Below, in pieces: positions 32,814-35,221 of a stretch of 35,221 nt of DNA (its first letter is position 1; each line of letters opens with the position of its first letter). The position numbers were made by a program, and so were the translations under genes. Under the pieces are notes generated by a model. It worked only from the letters and a program-made list of their open reading frames with translations, did not search any database and had not been told where the DNA came from. This stretch comes from Bacteroidota bacterium (lineage in GTDB: Bacteria > Bacteroidota > Ignavibacteria > UBA10030 > UBA8401), in assembly GCA_021796275.1 (NCBI GenBank), contig JAJYOI010000030.1, positions 1 through 35,221 on the forward strand, read 5' to 3'.

Positions 32814-34577
32814 ATGACTTACAAAAAGCGAACACATACCTGTGGAGCGTTACGAAAAGAAGACATCGGCAAAACAGTTACATTAACCGGCTGGGTGGAT
32901 CGCCGCCGTGATTTAGGCGGCGTAATTTTTATTGACTTGCGTGACCGCTACGGCAAAACGCAAGTGGTTTTTGGACCGCAGCATAATGAAGAAGTGTATC
33001 AGCTTGCGAAAGAGTTACGAAGCGAGTTCGTCATTTCAATAACCGGTAAAGTTGAGCAGCGCCCTGAAGGCACGGTGAATCCCAGCATTGCAACCGGCGA
33101 AATTGATGTTCTTTCGTCTGAATTATCAATTCTCAATAAAGCCGACACGCCGCCATTTCCGATTGAAGAGCGCGTGGAAGCGAATGAAGACCTTCGCCTC
33201 AAATACCGCTATCTCGATCTTCGGCGCGAACCAATGCAGAGGAACCTGCTCACACGCCACCGCATGTATCAAATTGCTCGGAAATATTTTGATGAGAACG
33301 GTTTTATCGAAATCGAAACGCCCGTGCTGATGAAAAGCACGCCGGAAGGCGCGCGCGATTATTTGGTGCCGAGCCGCGTTCATCCCGGAAAATTCTACGC
33401 CTTACCGCAGTCGCCGCAGACGTACAAACAAATTCTTATGGTTTCCGGATTTGACCGCTATTTTCAAATTGTGAAATGTTTCCGCGACGAAGATTTACGT
33501 GCTGACCGTCAGCCGGAGTTCACGCAAATTGACGTGGAAATGTCTTTCGCCGATGAAGGCGATGTTCAAACAGCTACGGAAGGAATGATTGAAAAATTTT
33601 TCGCCGAAATTCTTGGCGTTAAAGTCAAACCGCCGTTTCAGCGTTTATCATACAAAGACGCGATGGAAATGTACGGCAGTGACAAACCCGATCTCCGTTT
33701 CGGACTGAAGTTTTCAAATTACAATGAGATTGTCGCAAATGCCGGCTTCAAAGTTTTTTCTGAAATTGTTGCAAAGGGAGGTGCAGTTGCTGGCTTTACT
33801 GTCCCCGGAGGTGCAAGTTATACCCGCAACCAAATGGATAATCTCGTTGATTTCACAAAAAGTCTCGGCGCCGGCGGCTTGGTGTATATTAAAGTCACTG
33901 AAGCAGGAGCGGAATCTGCAATAGAAAAATTTGTCGGTAAAGATGTGCTTACGAAAATTGCGGAAAAATCTCAGGCGAAAACCGGCGACCTTATTCTTAT
34001 TGTATCAGACCTATGGCAAAAAGCATACACGATTCTTGGAACGCTCCGGCTTGAAATGGCGAAACGCCTTAACCTTATTGATGAATCGAAATACAATTTG
34101 CTGTGGGTCGTAGATTTCCCAATGTTTGAATATTCGGAAGAAGAGAAGCGCTACGTTGCAATGCATCACCCGTTCACATCTCCAAAGCCGGAAGATTTGC
34201 CGCTGCTTGATACCGATCCTTCAAAAGCAAGAGCGCGCGCTTACGATTTGGTGTTGAACGGTAACGAAATTGCCGGCGGCAGTATTCGTATTCATACTCC
34301 GGAATTACAAAGCAAAGTATTTCAATTGCTCGGCATAGGACCAGAGGAAGCAAAAGCAAAATTCGGATTTATGCTCGACGCGTTTCGTTACGGCGCACCG
34401 CCGCATGGTGGAATTGCATTCGGCTTCGACAGAATTGCGATGCTGTTGACAAACTCAAAATCTATCCGCGATGTGATTGCATTCCCGAAAACCAGCAGCG
34501 GCATGTCGCTTATGGATGAATGTCCATCTGATGTTGACAAAAAGCAATTGGACGAGCTTCATATACGATTGAAATAA
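32814..34577 (+). CDS. aspS: Aspartyl-tRNA synthetase
   Basis: MTYKKRTHTCGALRKEDIGKTVTLTGWVDRRRDLGGVIFIDLRDRYG; LRLKYRYLDLRR; FRDEDLRADRQPEFTQIDVEMSF; GGIAFGFDRIAMLL. Start set to ATG 32814. Confidence 0.97.
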   Translation: MTYKKRTHTCGALRKEDIGKTVTLTGWVDRRRDLGGVIFIDLRDRYGKTQVVFGPQHNEEVYQLAKELRSEFVISITGKVEQRPEGTVNPSIATGEIDVLSSELSILNKADTPPFPIEERVEANEDLRLKYRYLDLRREPMQRNLLTRHRMYQIARKYFDENGFIEIETPVLMKSTPEGARDYLVPSRVHPGKFYALPQSPQTYKQILMVSGFDRYFQIVKCFRDEDLRADRQPEFTQIDVEMSFADEGDVQTATEGMIEKFFAEILGVKVKPPFQRLSYKDAMEMYGSDKPDLRFGLKFSNYNEIVANAGFKVFSEIVAKGGAVAGFTVPGGASYTRNQMDNLVDFTKSLGAGGLVYIKVTEAGAESAIEKFVGKDVLTKIAEKSQAKTGDLILIVSDLWQKAYTILGTLRLEMAKRLNLIDESKYNLLWVVDFPMFEYSEEEKRYVAMHHPFTSPKPEDLPLLDTDPSKARARAYDLVLNGNEIAGGSIRIHTPELQSKVFQLLGIGPEEAKAKFGFMLDAFRYGAPPHGGIAFGFDRIAMLLTNSKSIRDVIAFPKTSSGMSLMDECPSDVDKKQLDELHIRLK

Positions 34578-34587
34578 TTTTTTGAAA

Positions 34588-34935
34588 ATGAAAACATTAC
34601 GCACATTACATATTCCTGAGATCGAAAAGAAAGCGATACGGTTGTTTTCAACAGAAATCAAAAAAAAACTTGGGAAACAGATTCTTGAATTCAAGCTCTA
34701 CGGCTCAAAAGTTCGCGGCAATTGGAATAAAGATTCTGATATTGACATTTATTTGGTTGTAAAAAAGAACAGCCGCCGTAAAAGAGACATTATCTTTGGT
34801 GCAGCAGAAAAAATTTTCTGGAAATATAATGTTGATTTAACGCCTGTGGTGTGGACTGAATATGAAAGAAAAATCAACTTGCAGCTACGTTCGCCATATT
34901 TTGAATCGGTGGCAAAAGAAGGGATAAAAATTTAA
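34588..34935 (+). CDS. MNT-type nucleotidyltransferase domain protein
   Basis: EFKLYGSKVRGNWNKDSDIDIYLVV (GSxxRG...SDxD). Confidence 0.85.
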   Translation: MKTLRTLHIPEIEKKAIRLFSTEIKKKLGKQILEFKLYGSKVRGNWNKDSDIDIYLVVKKNSRRKRDIIFGAAEKIFWKYNVDLTPVVWTEYERKINLQLRSPYFESVAKEGIKI

Positions 34936-35221
34936 TGGCAGAAATCAAGCTTGAACTGGTCCGGTATCAGATCGAAAAAGCATATTCAAAACTGTCTGTC
35001 GCGCGTGACTTAATTCGTACTAATCATTTTGCGGATTCTGTCGGTGCAAGCTATTATGCCATCTTTTCTGCTATTCGCGCCTTACTAATGTTGAAAGAGA
35101 TAAATACGAAGACACATGAAGGTGCGATTACAATGTTTAACAAATACTTTGTGCTTGATAAAAAGTTTCCTCCCGGAATCAATAAGCTGATTCGCGACGC
35201 TAAAGATATCAGAGAACGGAT
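34935..35221 (+). CDS. HEPN-domain protein, partial (runs off the window end)
   Basis: Open frame without stop: MAEIKLELVRYQIEKAYSKLSVARDLIRTNHFADSVGASYYAIFSAIRALLMLKEINTKTHEGAITMFNKYFVLDKKFPPGINKLIRDAKDIRER. ATG overlaps the MNT stop (TAATG). Not in the ORF track because no stop is present. Confidence 0.8.
   Translation, partial: MAEIKLELVRYQIEKAYSKLSVARDLIRTNHFADSVGASYYAIFSAIRALLMLKEINTKTHEGAITMFNKYFVLDKKFPPGINKLIRDAKDIRER

Overview
The window looks like chromosomal DNA from an FCB-group bacterium (Ignavibacteria/Chlorobi/Bacteroidota-like). This is inferred from PorV/PorQ-type proteins, a T9SS-type C-terminal sorting domain and a TonB-dependent receptor; no rRNA is present to confirm it. 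Housekeeping or conserved genes include an endonuclease III, two GT9 glycosyltransferases, a GH43 hydrolase, a membrane-anchored thioredoxin, an M50 site-2 protease and aspS. There are two minus-strand glycan or envelope operons: GT4/flippase/deacetylase at 10738-16905, and radical SAM/deacetylase/GT2/GT/PHP/OMP at 26092-32534. Accessory or unusual items are: (i) a compact DpnM-like Dam methylase plus a small PD-(D/E)XK-like protein (candidate R-M pair); (ii) a secreted protein made almost entirely of six exact-length 15-aa repeats (ALASGEGSYPLPPPP), divergent from (iii) a three-gene operon of a polytopic membrane protein, a small membrane protein overlapping it by 134 nt out of phase, and a sigma54-activator-like AAA+ protein lacking a recognisable GAFTGA loop; (iv) a promoter/structured RNA/terminator cassette at 21421-21620 that no ORF explains; (v) a 181-bp TIR-bounded, hairpin-filled MITE/REP-like element at the 3' end of a GT9 gene; (vi) several families of dispersed hairpin repeats, some inside coding sequence; (vii) a 21-bp heptad-encoding minisatellite; (viii) an MNT/HEPN pair cut by the window end. 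All functional names come from motif recognition by eye. No database search was run.
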